In this document: positions 1-11,204 of the stretch, in pieces
Numbering within the stretch: position 1 is the stretch's first letter
Layout of the letters: each line of letters opens with the position of its first letter
Assembly (NCBI GenBank): GCA_947396885.1
Contig: OX377202.1
Location: 58,616,034 to 58,680,033, forward strand
Direction: 5' to 3'
Source: Heligmosomoides polygyrus polygyrus
Taxonomy: Eukaryota > Nematoda > Chromadorea > Rhabditida > Heligmosomidae
Length of the DNA: 64,000 nucleotides
Notes under the pieces: model-generated
Told to the model about the DNA's origin: nothing
Seen by the model: the letters and a program-made list of their open reading frames with translations, nothing else
Databases searched by the model: none
Made by a program: the position numbers and the translations under genes

Positions 1-595
1 GCGATTCTTATGGAACAGAGAACTACCTAGCAAGCGCACTTCCCTTATTCCTCGATAGGACGATCCGCGATCGTATCCCCTTCGTAAAGAAATTTGCTAT
101 GTTTCAATGGTTCTTTAGTTCATCTGTGTTTGGTTTGGAAGTCTAATGACTTGGCCACACTATTGCGGGCGTGTGATCTACGGGAACCTACCTTGCTCCC
201 CGGAGGCGCTGTTCTGCGTTTTGGTGTAAGGCAAAGTCAAAGTATATGTTTTGCCCCCCCCCCCCCCCCAGCCCCTGCAGCTAGGGCGGCGGAAAATCTC
301 GGAAACGTTTGGATCGCCGCATTAGAATGCTAGGGGGAAGGACTTCATTCCGCACAAATCCAAAACCGCATTATTATAGGAACTCCTGCAAACAACGGTC
401 CGACGATTTCTTTTAGGACAATTTTTGAAGGGAATCCAAGTCCTAGACATGAGACAGATTCTAACAGCGTAGCGAGGACTGAATTCAGTAACCAAAACAT
501 TGCAATACTGGACACGCTGCTCCGCCAACAGCGGAAGCCGCACGCAAGAACAGTAGCGGCTCCTTTTGCAAAGCGTCGTTTTTTGATAACTTCTT
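1..595. other. no gene recognised; poly-C tract
   Basis: I see no supported gene here. Open frames are short and carry no recognisable motif. A run of about 16 C residues lies near 254-269. The stretch ends at the TIR of the mariner element. Confidence 0.6.
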
Positions 596-1875
596 TACAG
601 GGTGGCCCATAAGTCCTGCAACAAAATTAGGAGACCTTATTGGTTGTCTTTTTCCAATTGCAAAAAAACCGCATACCAACAGTTATGTAGGATATACTTA
701 GTGCTATACTTCTAGAAATTATCATGGTTGTAGCTGCTCTTATTACAAAGTAATGCGCTCTCACGTAAAACTACCGAAAATTCTTCTCTGGCCCGTGGTG
801 GGGCGCTTCCGTTCCGACGTGACTAGATTTCGGAAGATTGGTTGTTGAACATGCAATATGATGGTATTGTGTAGGGCAGTGCAGAGGCTTCTCAAGAGTG
901 AACATTGGATGAACGGATCTGAACTACAACAGAAGAACGCTATTAATTTTCTGATCATACACGATGCAGCAACCAGCTGGAACAAATGCAACATTCAGCC
1001 GTGTGCGTAATCTATTACTAAGCAGTATGCAGCTTCTAGGAAACTACAAGGAAAGCTCTACAAGCCCACAAATGAGACGAAGACTCAGCTATGAGGAGAA
1101 GAGAGTAGAAGGAAAAATTTGTAAGAGCAGTTGGAGCGCGTCGTTCGAAATGGGTATTCAGCCTCTGCCTCATTTGATGAAAAATTTCTCCAAGCTGAGC
1201 GATCCCAGAAAGGTCAAAATAATAGTGCGTTTAATGCTACCTTTGCGGAAACCTGATGATATAAAAACAACGGCCACGCATGGCAGGTTTTTGTCATACA
1301 CGATTTTGCAAAATGTCCCCCCACACTCCATAGGTTTTTGTGTAAAAATAGTGAAAATCAATAAAAATGTTCGCCTGATAGGAACAAAAGCCTAACACCG
1401 TATATTAGAGACTCAGTCGCGCTGTTTAAGGACAAAATGCACATTCTGTTAAAACGATTCCTGTAACAGCAAAAGAAAAGGACGTGGTAGCGGTTCTCAG
1501 TCCATCTGCAAAGTATTGCACCTACGAAAGACTAGCTGTGAAATTCCTAAATCTTTGGATTTTCAATCTTTGTTCATTAACCATCTTGAAGAAAATGTCC
1601 TGCTCTATAAAGCCTAGGAAAACTATTGTTCAATATCTTCTTTGAAACGAATAAGAAGTAAAACTTCGTAAGAGGGGCTGCGACGTGAGCTGCAAAGCAA
1701 CCCACACGATCTGAAGGTTCTTATCAATCCAGGAGTGGTCCCTTATGAATAATACCGCTTCACCATAATCCTCAAACCATGGGCAAACAGGGTTTAAAAG
1801 TGGTTCAAATTTGGTGCATTATTAGCCTTTTTATACGCCTATGTTTTTGTTGCAGGACTTATGGGCCACCCTGTA
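596..1875 (+). mobile_element. mariner-like DNA transposon with perfect 30-bp TIRs
   Basis: The terminal inverted repeats at 596-625 and 1846-1875 are perfect 30-bp reverse complements, beginning TACAGGGTGGCCCATAAGTC. The 1,280-bp length is that of a full Tc1/mariner element (about 1.3 kb), and both ends abut TA as expected for this superfamily. The interior carries a decayed transposase on the plus strand. The TIRs are intact while the gene is not, so this copy could only be mobilised in trans. It lies about 30 bp outside the long palindrome that follows. A sequence resembling one mariner end (ACTCCTGCAACAAAATT) also occurs near 28456-28472. Confidence 0.85.
1100..1395 (+). pseudogene. degraded mariner transposase catalytic-domain remnant
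   Basis: Around 1173 the plus strand reads FDEKFLQAE followed by GQNN. This resembles the first catalytic block of mariner transposases (a DEK-type motif followed by NHQNDR-like residues). About 40 codons later, VKINKNV resembles the VKVN block that follows the strand carrying the conserved VMVWAGI-type motif. Downstream, YIRDSVALFKDKM resembles the region before the second catalytic Asp. Frames shift and stop codons interrupt, so no functional enzyme is encoded. The HTH N-terminus could not be read. Assignment rests on motif similarity plus the TIRs, not on a search. Confidence 0.55.
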
Positions 1876-2758
1876 GAATTCCATATTTCGAAATAGAACA
1901 CGTTTAGTTAAGTTCACGAGCCTAAGCTCTATCTTCTAACATGTAATTCACAAGAAAGCTGAGCAGAGCATATATGTCCGACAAAATCAATCGAGCGGGC
2001 ACGACAACTTGCAGAGCCCACTTAGCTCGGCGAAAACAGCTTATCTAAATACGCAAAACGCCTAACAAACCAATTAGCTGCTATATGTCTAGCATGCAAT
2101 GAGTTCTGGAAATCACTGACTATACCGTATGTTCCTGGGTACAGCTAAATTGGATGCGCAGACATGTTCGGAGCGCAATAACTCCGTCAAGTTCGAATCA
2201 CTCCGGCTTCAGCCTATAAATTTTGTACGAAGTAGCAAGTTCTAGGTGCGTGCTGAAGCACAGCGGTGTAGCTCATGAAGAGACGAAGTTATCGCGGTGC
2301 GAGAATGCAGGTTCCGCTTGTGAGACGATTTTTTCCCGAGTTCAGTCGACCACTGCCGGAAGAAGCGGCTAGGTAACAGCAAAGCAAGGTCAAGCCCACG
2401 AAGTATTTGGGATGCACACACACATCCACTATGCTCTATCGCACTTGAGACGAACGACGACGTCGAACTCCAAGATGCGGCCTCGAGCAGCCACATCCTC
2501 GACGCGAAGCTATCAAAAATAGGGTTTCCCGAAATTGGTCAAGATTGACACCATTCAATAGAGCTTTTCGTGACAATAGCTGTATGCGAGTTTCGACAAT
2601 TGAAATCTGGGAAAGCGCGGGAACCTTCAACCTTCAGCGTCCGCAGCTCTAAAATAGCAGCTGGAGCTGAGCTAGTTTAAGGAGCTGAGGAGTTCTGAAT
2701 AAGACTTTGAACAACATTGTGAGTTCTCTGCTCGAGGACGCATTTGTAAGCTGTCAGC

Positions 2759-5700
2759 TACAGTACCGGACATGTTCCTGCGTTCATTCGCCGGAAGGTC
2801 AACATGGACCGCTTTTGAACGGTCCAAAGCGGCCTTTTTAAATAACTTTTTTAAAAGTCAAGTGCTTGTAAAAAGAAACACATATTTTTGGGCTCAGCAG
2901 CTCAAGCTCTATCTTATACCTATAGATCCCAGTAGAGCTCAACAATGCATATAGGCCCGACAGAATCAATCGAGTGGGCGCGACAACCTGTAGAGCGATC
3001 GAGCGACAGCTTGAAGAGTGAGCGTTTGGGGAGTTTTATCACTAACTTGCAGCCGCTCAACTCAGGAATTGCTCTAAGACTGTCCAGCGAGCCTTTGGAG
3101 TGCGCCGTGCACAATGCATATTGGATCGAACCTATCATTCGAGGGGGGACAGCTTGTAATGTGAGCGTCTGAGGAGTTTTTATAACAAATTTGCAGCCGC
3201 CTTACTCAGGAATTGCTCTAAGACTGTCCAGCAAGCCTTGGGAATGCGCCGTGTACAATGCATATAAGACCGAACCTATCAATCGAGTGGGAGCGACCGC
3301 TTGCAAATTGCACGCGCGGCTGTGTTCGGAGCGCAACAACTCCATCAAATCCGAATCGTTTCAGATGCAGCTTGTAGGTCTTGTAGGCAGTGAAACGATG
3401 TAGTAGTACGCTAAAGTGGAACGGTATAGCTTATGATTACGTATAGTTACAGGGCGCGAATATGCAGGTTAGCCTTGTGTGACACGATTTTTTCGGATTT
3501 CAGTCGACCTCTGCAGGAAGAAGCGGAGACCTAACGGCCTACAAACGCGTGGGCGAGCAGAAAAATTAATGTACTTTACGATGACATGCTCACAACTCCC
3601 TAGCTACCTAAAGCGCCTTAGCCCCATCCAATTTAGAGTGGCGGAAGATAGGGGTTAGAGTTTCTTGAGTTCTTGCACACCCAGATTTGAGTTTTCGACA
3701 CTCGCAACATTCGGTACTGCTCTGTTTAGCGTGAAAAGCGCTATCGAACGGTGTCAATTTCAATCGATTTTGGAAACATCGATTTTTTGACAATTTCGCT
3801 TCGAGGACGAGACCGCTTCAGGCCGTCGCAGACGAACGATTACGTCATCGAAAACCGGTATTTTCAAAATTGGCCAAGCTTGATACGGTTCGATAGAACT
3901 TTCGCTGCCGATTTCAAAGGTGTTACTAGGAGTATCGAGAACTGTGACCTGGGCGAGTAAGAGCGCGGAGAACATCAACCGTTGTTGTGCCAAATAGGAC
4001 GCAACGGCGTGTTCGGAGCACAGTAACTCTGTCGAGATCGAATCGACCTGGCTGCAACTCGTGGGTCTTGTAGGCAGTGAAACGGTGTAGTAGCACGCTA
4101 AATGGAACGGTGTAGCTTATGATTAGGTAANNNNNNNNNNNNNNNNNNNNNNNNNNNNNNNNNNNNNNNNNNNNNNNNNNNNNNNNNNNNNNNNNNNNNN
4201 NNNNNNNNNNNNNNNNNNNNNNNNNNNNNNNNNNNNNNNNNNNNNNNNNNNNNNNNNNNNNNNNNNNNNNNNNNNNNNNNNNNNNNNNNNNNNNNNNNNN
4301 NNNNNNNNNNNNNNNNNNNNNNNNNNNNNNTGTAAAGTACTTTAAGTGCTCTGTTCGCATACGCTTTTTGAGGCCGTTAGCTCGCCGCGTCTTCTCGCAG
4401 TGGTCCACAGAAATCGGAAAAAATGCGTCACGCAAGCCTCACCTGCATATTCGCGCCGCTGTTACTTCGTCCATTCACAAGCTGTGTCGCTGTTCTTTAG
4501 CAAGCGACTGGAACGTTTTACTGGCTACGAAATAGACAAGTTGCAGCCAGTTCGATTCGATCTCGACAGAGTTACTGTGCTCCGAACACGCCGTTGCGTC
4601 CTATTTGGCACAACAACGGTTGATGTTCTCCGCGCTCTTACTCGCCCAGGTCACAGTTCTCGATACTCCTAGTAACACCTTTGAAATCGGCAGGGAAAGT
4701 TCTATCGAACCGTATCAAGCTTGGCCAAATTCGAAAATACCGGTTTTCGATGACGTAATCGTCCGTCTGCGACGGCCTGGAGCGGTCTCGTCCTCGATGC
4801 GAAATTGTCAAAAAATCGATGTTTCCAAAATCGATTGAAATTGACACCGTTCGATAGCGCTTTTCACGCTAAACAGAGCAGTACCATTGCGAGTGTCGAA
4901 AACTCAAATCTGGGTGTGCGAGAACTCAAGAAACTCTAACCCCTATCTTCCGCCACTCTAAATTGGATGGGGCTAAGGCGCTTTAGGTAGCTAGGGAGTT
5001 GTGAGCATGTCATCATAAAGTACATTAATTTTCCTGCTCGCCCACGCGTTTGTAGGCCGTTAGGTCTCCGCTTCTTCCTGCAGAGGTCGACTGAACTCCG
5101 AAAAAATCGTGTCACACAAGGCTAACCTGCATATTCGCGCCCCTGTAACTTTACGTAATCATAAGCTATACCGTTCCACTTTAGCGTACTACTACATCGT
5201 TTCACTGCCAACAAAACCTACAAGTTGCAGCTGAAACGATTCGGATTTGATAGAGTTGTTGCGCTCCGAACACAGCCGCGCGTGCAATTTGCAAGCGGTC
5301 GCTCCCACTCGATTGATAGGTTCGGTCTTATATGCATTGTGCACGGCGCATTCCCAAGGCTTGCTGGACAGTCTCAGAGCAATTCCTGAGTAAGGCGGCT
5401 GCAAATTTGTAATAAAAACTCCTCAGACGCTCACATTACAAGCTGTCCCCCCTCGAATGATAGGTTCGATCCAATATGCACTGTGCACGGCGCATTCCAA
5501 AGGCTCGCTGGACAGTTTTAGAGCAATTCCTGAGTTGAGCGGCTGCAAATTGGTGATAAAACTCCCCAAACGCTCACTCTTCAAGCTGTCGCTCGATCGC
5601 TCTACAGGTTGTCGCGCCCACTCGATTGATTCTGTCGGGCCTATATGCATTGTTGAGCTCTACTGGGATCTATAGGTCATAAGATAGAGCTTGAGCTGCT

Positions 5701-5837
5701 GAGCCCAAAAATATGTGTTTCTTTTTACAAGTACTTGATTTTTAAAAAAGTTATTTAAAAAGGCCGCTTTGGACCGTTCCAAAGCGGTCTATGTTGACCT
5801 TCCAGCGAATGAACGCAGGAACATGTCCGGTACTGTA
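2759..5837. repeat. inner palindrome homologous to foldback copy B
   Basis: The inner part of copy A begins TACAGTACCGGACATG and ends with the reverse complement. It continues with a block containing GACCGCTTTTGAACGGTC and then CTCAGCAGCTCAAGCTC. The same order of blocks forms the outer end of the separate element at 48604-50833, so the two belong to one family. In copy A the palindrome continues outward past this point, so the inner unit may have been inserted into, or expanded within, a related outer unit. Confidence 0.6.
4131..4330. other. assembly gap (200 N) at palindrome centre
   Basis: Exactly 200 N sit at the axis of the long inverted repeat. Palindromic sequence continues to both gap edges. 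The gap size is therefore probably a placeholder and the true loop length is unknown. Confidence 0.95.
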
Positions 5838-7473
5838 GCTGACAGCTTACAAATGCGTCCTCAAGCAGAGAACTCACAATGTTGTTCAAAGTCTTATTCA
5901 GAACTCCTCAGCTCCTTAAACTAGCTCAGCTCCAGCTGCTATTTTAGAGCTGCGGACGCTGAAGGTTGAAGGTTCCCGCGCTTTCCCAGATTTCAATTGT
6001 CGAAACTCGCAATACAGCTATCGTCACGAAAAGCTCTATTGAATGGTGTCAATCTTGACCAATTTCGGGAAACCCTATTTTTGATAGTTTCGCGTTGAGG
6101 ACGTGGCTGCTCGAGGCCGCATCTTGGAGTTCAACGTTGTCGTTCGTCTCAAGTGCGATAGAGCCTAGTGGATGTGTGTGTGCATCCCAAATACTTCGTG
6201 GGGCTGACCTTGCTTCGCCGTTACCTAGCCGCTTCTTCCGGCAGTGGTCGACTGAACTCGGGAAAAAAATCGTCTCACAAGCGGAACCTGCATTCTCGCA
6301 CCACTATAACTTCGTTTCTTCGTAAACTACACAGCTGTGCTTCAGCTACCGGATCTCACCACTTCCTACAAAATGTACAGGCTGCAGCCGGAATGACTGT
6401 CAGAGTACTGCGCTCCGAACATGCTTTCGCGTATAATTCAGCTGTAGCCGGGGAACATACGGCATTGTCAGTGGAATTCCAGAGCCCATTGCATGCTAGA
6501 CATATAGCAGCTAATTGGGTTGCTATGTTTTTTGTGTATTGAGATAACCTGCTTTTGTCAAGCTAAGTGCACTCTTCAAGTTGTCGTGCCACTCGATTGA
6601 TTTTGTCGGACATGTCTGCACGGCTCAACTCTTATGGGAATTTCATGTTAGAAGATAGAGCTTGAGCTGGTGTACTTAATTATTATATACCAGCGTCCAT
6701 CGCCGGCTTCGCCGGCGCCGTACGCTGGACGTGCGGGCCACGCTGGGAACGTAGCCCAAGCCTAGCATGTCCGACGAACTTTTTTCGCTGACCTCTCCTG
6801 CTCCACCCCTTAAAATGGGAGGACCTGGGCAGGTAGAAATAGCTTAGTAATCCAGCGAGTAATGGGTCCGGACCAGGGGTGCACACAAAATTTTGTGCGT
6901 TAAATTTTTTTAACGAAATTTTTTAACGGAAAATTTTCGTTAAATTTCCGGTAAATCGTTAAATTTCGTTAAAAAGTACAATTAGCTGCAAACCATTCTT
7001 TTAAGTGAAAAACCATAGAAAACCTTATACGTTTCAACTTCAAGAGGTGAACAGCTGAAGATCAAGGAATGGAGTGTAACTTTGCAATGTAAAATAACAG
7101 TTCATCATCAAGCACAGAAAAATAAATAAGCCTTCAGTATCAAATTATCTACAGGGTGTGGAATAAGAGAGGCATGGAATTACTATGCAAGATGCTCACT
7201 GACAATCATCTTAAAATGTGCGATCAGGCAAAACCCGGAGTTCCCCTTTCTTAGTTTTCTTGTGAAACCGTTTCGAGTGACTGTTCTACGAGCATATACA
7301 ATCTCGATGCGGGCATCACCCCATTAACTGCAGAAAGACTTAATAGTCATACAATTAAAAGATTATCTGTGGAATGTGAACACGTTGTCGAACGCACGAT
7401 TTTCGAGTGTCCGATGTGTGGGACCAATCCATTTTTTTGTAACGTCGAGGCAGTGTAGGACCGTGTGACAGTT

Positions 7474-7527
7474 CGCCAGTGTAGGACCGTGTGACACGAC
7501 ATCGTGTCACACGATCCTACACTGGCG
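7474..7527. repeat. 26-bp-arm hairpin
   Basis: The block CGCCAGTGTAGGACCGTGTG at 7474 is mirrored by a near-perfect reverse complement ending at 7527, with a two-base loop. Part of the same block is also directly repeated just upstream (7451-7470). It lies inside hAT-like element 1. Function unknown. Confidence 0.75.
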
Positions 7528-7818
7528 AAAAGGTGTGCTACGTCGTCAACGTGTTTACGTTCAGAAAAAGTAGCTTCCCTAATTTTTGTTGATAGCGTTT
7601 TCTTAAATCGTTTAAAATATGTCCAGCGAGCGAAAACATTCTTTCCGTCAGGACTGTTCCAGGTGGCGGGCAAAATTATTCTGTGATAAACAACGCCAGG
7701 TGAGGATAGGCATATCTTACGAGGAGGTTAGACCAGTGTCTTTGTGGATTCGTTGGCGTGCTTGTGGGCTCGGCCAGAAACTTATAGGTCCAAAATGCGT
7801 CAAAGAATAGAAAAATAA

Positions 7819-8071
7819 GGGCGGCATTATTCAATCACTATCCTCGCCACGCATTCTACTTCTATGTCGTGGAGGCGATTTGAATGCGTGTTTGGTCATA
7901 CAATAACTTGCGGTGGCGAGCCGATGAACAAGGGACAAGTCTGGTACTAATTCACACGGAGGGATGGAAGGCTTGGTTTGCCTGTGCAGGAAAACCGAAC
8001 CAGGAACCCGATGTTGGGGCACGCAAAAACCGGGATCTCCGACTCTCCTCCGACTGCGCTACACGCGCCCC
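7819..8071 (-). mobile_element. tRNA-derived SINE, copy 1 (minus)
   Basis: Read on the minus strand, the element starts GGGCGCGTGTAGCGCAGTCG, a tRNA-like 5' end with an A-box-like TAGCGCAGTCGG. A degenerate B-box-like GGTTCGG follows, then a body ending in a TAGAAGTAGAATGCG block. It shares this order with copies at 25688 and 44893. It is inserted in hAT-like element 1. Pol III promoter boxes are inferred from sequence only. Confidence 0.7.
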
Positions 8072-8366
8072 GAAATGCATTTTAAAAAATTTCAAAAACT
8101 CAAAACAAATTCATGAAAACATTAAAATGTTTTTGCTGATATCAATAGGTTTTAGGAACAGTCCTAATAGGGAGGATGAGAACTGCAACATTAGTGAAGA
8201 CTAAGGGCAAATGTGATAAACTCACTGAGAAAGAAGTCCGTTAAAAATTCCGTTAAATTTCTAAAAATTTCCGTTAAGTCGTTAAGCCAGATTTTAACGA
8301 AATATGCCGTTAATTCGTTAAATCCGTTAAATCGTTAACCGTTAAATGTGCACCCCTGGTCCGGAC

Positions 8367-9655
8367 GTTAGTCACCCCGTTGTCACCTTGACCGGGCGCG
8401 CCTCCCCAGAAGCCCCGCCCACACGGACGAGTTGTCATGGGTCGGCGCCGCAACCGTCAGCGATCCTCAGCTATCAGCTGAGGGTTACCACCCATCAGCT
8501 GTTATTGTCAGTGGATTGATAGAAAGCTATTCTGCGCTGTATTCTCCCATTTTTCGTCATCCGCTTTGTGATCACTTGCTACTTCATGGAGAGTTCCTTG
8601 TGCTTCTGGCTACAAGGACTCTTCCTGATAAGCAAGATGATATAATGCTTTCCACTACGTTCTCAGGTACCACTAGATTTGCATATAAGTTGATTTACTT
8701 GTTTATGTTGCTGTTTGAAATTTATTTCCCCTTGTTTGTTTTAACACTATCAAATTTTAATTATCTCGATGAAGTTGTCATCTTATCCATCTTTAACCCA
8801 CTTCATAAGTGGAACTGTGATAGTTTTCAAAGCCGCAGTGCCTGGTACACGCCTGGGGGTTCCAAATGTGTCTTTCAAAACTCGGAGCCCTACCCTGATT
8901 GTAGCAATCTAAGTCTCTAGACTTGCACGAAGTGCCACATTGGTCCCCATTTAGACGTTGGCCCCTATATTAGAGTAATTGCTTGCTTACCCTCTGCGTT
9001 CGCCGGACGTCGTGACCTATTACGCTTCTCGCACCTTTTACGGTCCCTCGCACCTACATTGGCTGCCCTAAAGAGATGCTTTAGGTGTCCCTTGGCAGAC
9101 ACAAGAGGCGCCAAATGCTGGGGATCAAAATACCGAACTTTCGATTAAAGCCATGGTTTGAACAGCAGGAATCCTGTAAACAAGTACGGCATAGGCGCAG
9201 CAAACATTCGGTTGAAGCTTTGTTCCCAAGCCTCAGAATCAAAACTTGGCCGTTTTCTTCTCTTCTTTAGGTCTTCTCACTTTCATCACAGCAAAAAAAA
9301 ACTGGTCTCACATACTATGGAGAATATTATAGAAGGAATGTTAGGATAGGATTCTTCAAAACAGTTATGAAGCCTATCCCCATCTGTAGCATTCACGAAT
9401 TTATATTCTGAAGTGCCGTTTGTTATCTGGCGAGAAAAAGACGGAACGGCAGAATGCACACAGATGTGCCCCCCCCCCTCCCTTACTGTATAAGTTCGAG
9501 AGAGTCCCAATCCGAATATCATGGCTGCCGATCAAGAACAGAATGTTTTGGAGCCTTCAAAAAATCGGCATAAGATTTTCTGACCAGCCTAATGCTTCAG
9601 TATGTCGCTTTGCGCAACAGTAGTTGCTGCTCAAAGGCATATGCAACGACTCTGT
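8367..9655. other. no gene recognised
   Basis: The stretch contains a 162-codon open frame (8432-8920), but it has no recognisable domain and its composition does not stand out. A poly-C tract lies at 9469-9481. I see no repeat boundary or splice-supported exon. Confidence 0.5.
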
Positions 9656-9659
9656 CAAT

Positions 9660-10010
9660 GTCCATAGTGACATGCCTTCTGAATCCCAACGCATGTTGAA
9701 CGAAACCTTACACGTCTCACAAATTCCTTCGCATGCTGGATAACGTCTGTGACACGTCTTCTGAATCTAGACGTATGTATTTTGAGTTCGGGCGCACGTT
9801 GCACGAGGGCTGTGGCATGTCTCCTGAATCCGAACGCATGTTGCACGACGTCTGCGACGCGTCTTCTAAACCCGGAAGCGCGTTGTGCGACATTTGGGAA
9901 TGTGCTCTGAATCGCGACGCACGTTGCAGGACGTCTTGTGAATCCGGGTGCATGGTGCAGGTGTGCGGAACGTCGTCTTTGTCTCGGTGCTCTGTGCGTG
10001 ATCCCTATTC
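9660..10010. repeat. diverged short tandem repeats around a TCTGAATCC motif
   Basis: A roughly 40-60-bp unit with the core pattern GACG-TCTTCTGAATC-CGCATGTTGCACGACG recurs about six times with strong divergence. It creates matched open frames on both strands (9655-10107 minus, 9733-10152 plus), which I treat as repeat shadows. The same TTCTGAATC/CCAGACG vocabulary reappears at 29800-31030, so the two regions are probably distant relatives. A poly-C run follows at 10126-10139. Confidence 0.5.
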
Positions 10011-10434
10011 TAACGCGTTGCCCGCCAAGGCAATGAATTCGCTGGCAATCGCCTATAGCAAGCTGAAAGAAATACCTGGCTGGCATACACCGTCGTGTCC
10101 AAGACATCCTTTAGCTCTGGTCTCCCCCCCCCCCCCCCTCCGCTCGCCGTGACGGACAACGTGACCCAAGATTAACTGAACTGAACAGAAAAGCAATCTT
10201 CTAAAAAATGGTCGTACTGGTCTTATGATTTTTCCTCTTTATTCATTTCTACCTTCACTACAGTAAAAATTTTAGCTAACATTTTATATAGAATTGGATA
10301 GTAGGATGTGATAGGGTCTTACGTCTTCAAAATGCCTCCTCTCCATACTTTTTAAAAGAATTTCGAGCTTTTCCGATTCAGTGGCGGTAGCGGTAGATTC
10401 CGCGCTCCAGCGTTAGCACTGTCGTGTGGAACAC

Positions 10435-10692
10435 CAGGGGCCGTATGCTCGTATTCCCAATCAATATAAAAAAATCAATCAATATCAGCATACCATATCA
10501 CGCCCCAATCCCCCATTGGGGGAGACTCGGGGTAGACGAGCATACGGCCCCAGGGGCCAATCTATTCTCTCCCCAACGTCCCCGGCCGGGTCTGAGGCGG
10601 TCTCCGCCCACATCCCCAGTATGCACATCATGCGTCATCGATTTTTCGCGCCGTCCCCGTCCCCGAGTCGGGCGAGAATAGCATACGGCCCC
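10435..10692. mobile_element. MITE-like inverted repeats (GGGGCCGTATGCTCG)
   Basis: GGGGCCGTATGCTCG at 10437-10451 is mirrored by CGAGCATACGGCCCC at 10537-10551. A third, inverted version (AGCATACGGCCCC) ends at 10692. This suggests a short non-autonomous element of about 115 bp, and either a nested second one or a longer outer one. No clear TSD was seen. Confidence 0.55.
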
Positions 10693-10961
10693 AGCGAGGA
10701 GTATAAACAGGCGACGGCAGTGACGGAAGCGAAGTCTTCGCCGTTTCTTTAAACATTTTATTTCGCTGACAGTTTTTTTTGCTGCACAGCATTGTCACCA
10801 TTCGAAGGAGGATGACTTGTTCTACAAGAACATATGCTGGTTTGTTGTTTTTTAAGCCTAAAATTGGTTACCTGAAAATTAGCAACGTTTAGAATGACCA
10901 AAGAACAGAACATAGAACAGTATGGCAGGTAGTCGTCGAGCTGTCGTGCCAAGATTGATAT

Positions 10962-11006
10962 CGAACGTTTATTCGGCTTACGTTTCGGCGTAACCGCCTT
11001 CTTCAG
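10962..11006 (-). ncRNA. hammerhead-ribozyme-like core in Penelope 3' end (minus copy)
   Basis: This is the mirror copy of the motif at 14658-14701, with the same CUGAAGA, stem II and GAAAC core. Together the two place identical ribozyme-like motifs at the two outer ends of the head-to-head pair, in divergent orientation. The same caveats apply: an extra A and no stem I. Confidence 0.5.
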
Positions 11007-11204
11007 AGCCTGGAAAAGACAAGGGGAGTTAGAGAAATTACCCGTCCAAGAGTCATTTCAAGTTTCAGCCATCTCAAAAGTTAATGGGAGAAAGAGACGA
11101 ACCACGAGGGAGACAGCCCAACTGACCTTATGTAAACAGCCGAAGGCTGTGGAGTCACCCTTCAGATGGAGATAAATGTGGGTGAATGAGGTCCTCCCTT
11201 CGGG

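Larger units (their letters stand above)
1908..6679. mobile_element. long foldback (palindromic) element, copy A
   Basis: The segment is one giant inverted repeat. The left arm (1908-4130) is matched by the right arm (4331-6679) over its whole length, with roughly 2.2 kb per arm. The ends are TTAAGTTCAC and GTGTACTTAA. Matching marker blocks include the string AAGCTCTATCTTCTAACATG near both ends and the block around 2759/5837. Each arm holds two diverged versions of the same roughly 1-kb sequence, for example the GATTTTTTC block at 2325 and again at 3487, so the arm itself grew by duplication or nesting. No transposase was recognised. The short frames here are mirror pairs from the two arms and are not genes. 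Confidence 0.8.
6874..8358. mobile_element. hAT-like non-autonomous element 1 with 8-bp TSD
   Basis: The ends are CAGGGGTGCACA and TGTGCACCCCTG. They are flanked by a perfect 8-bp duplication GTCCGGAC at 6866-6873 and 8359-8366. An 8-bp TSD with CAGGGRTG-type termini is the hallmark of the hAT superfamily. Just inside both ends lie dense runs of a TTAACG/CGTTAAAT motif (6899-6975 and 8240-8346), in opposite orientation, which could bind a transposase. No transposase frame was found, so it was presumably moved in trans. It carries a SINE (7819-8071) and a 54-bp hairpin. Confidence 0.85.

Noticed and set aside
8432..8920. 162-codon plus-strand open frame
   Set aside because: No recognisable domain, no splice or repeat support, and it starts next to the hAT target site. 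Chance openness is likely.
9655..10152. Overlapping long open frames on both strands (150 and 139 codons)
   Set aside because: Both arise from the same diverged tandem repeat with biased composition; neither looks like a protein family.
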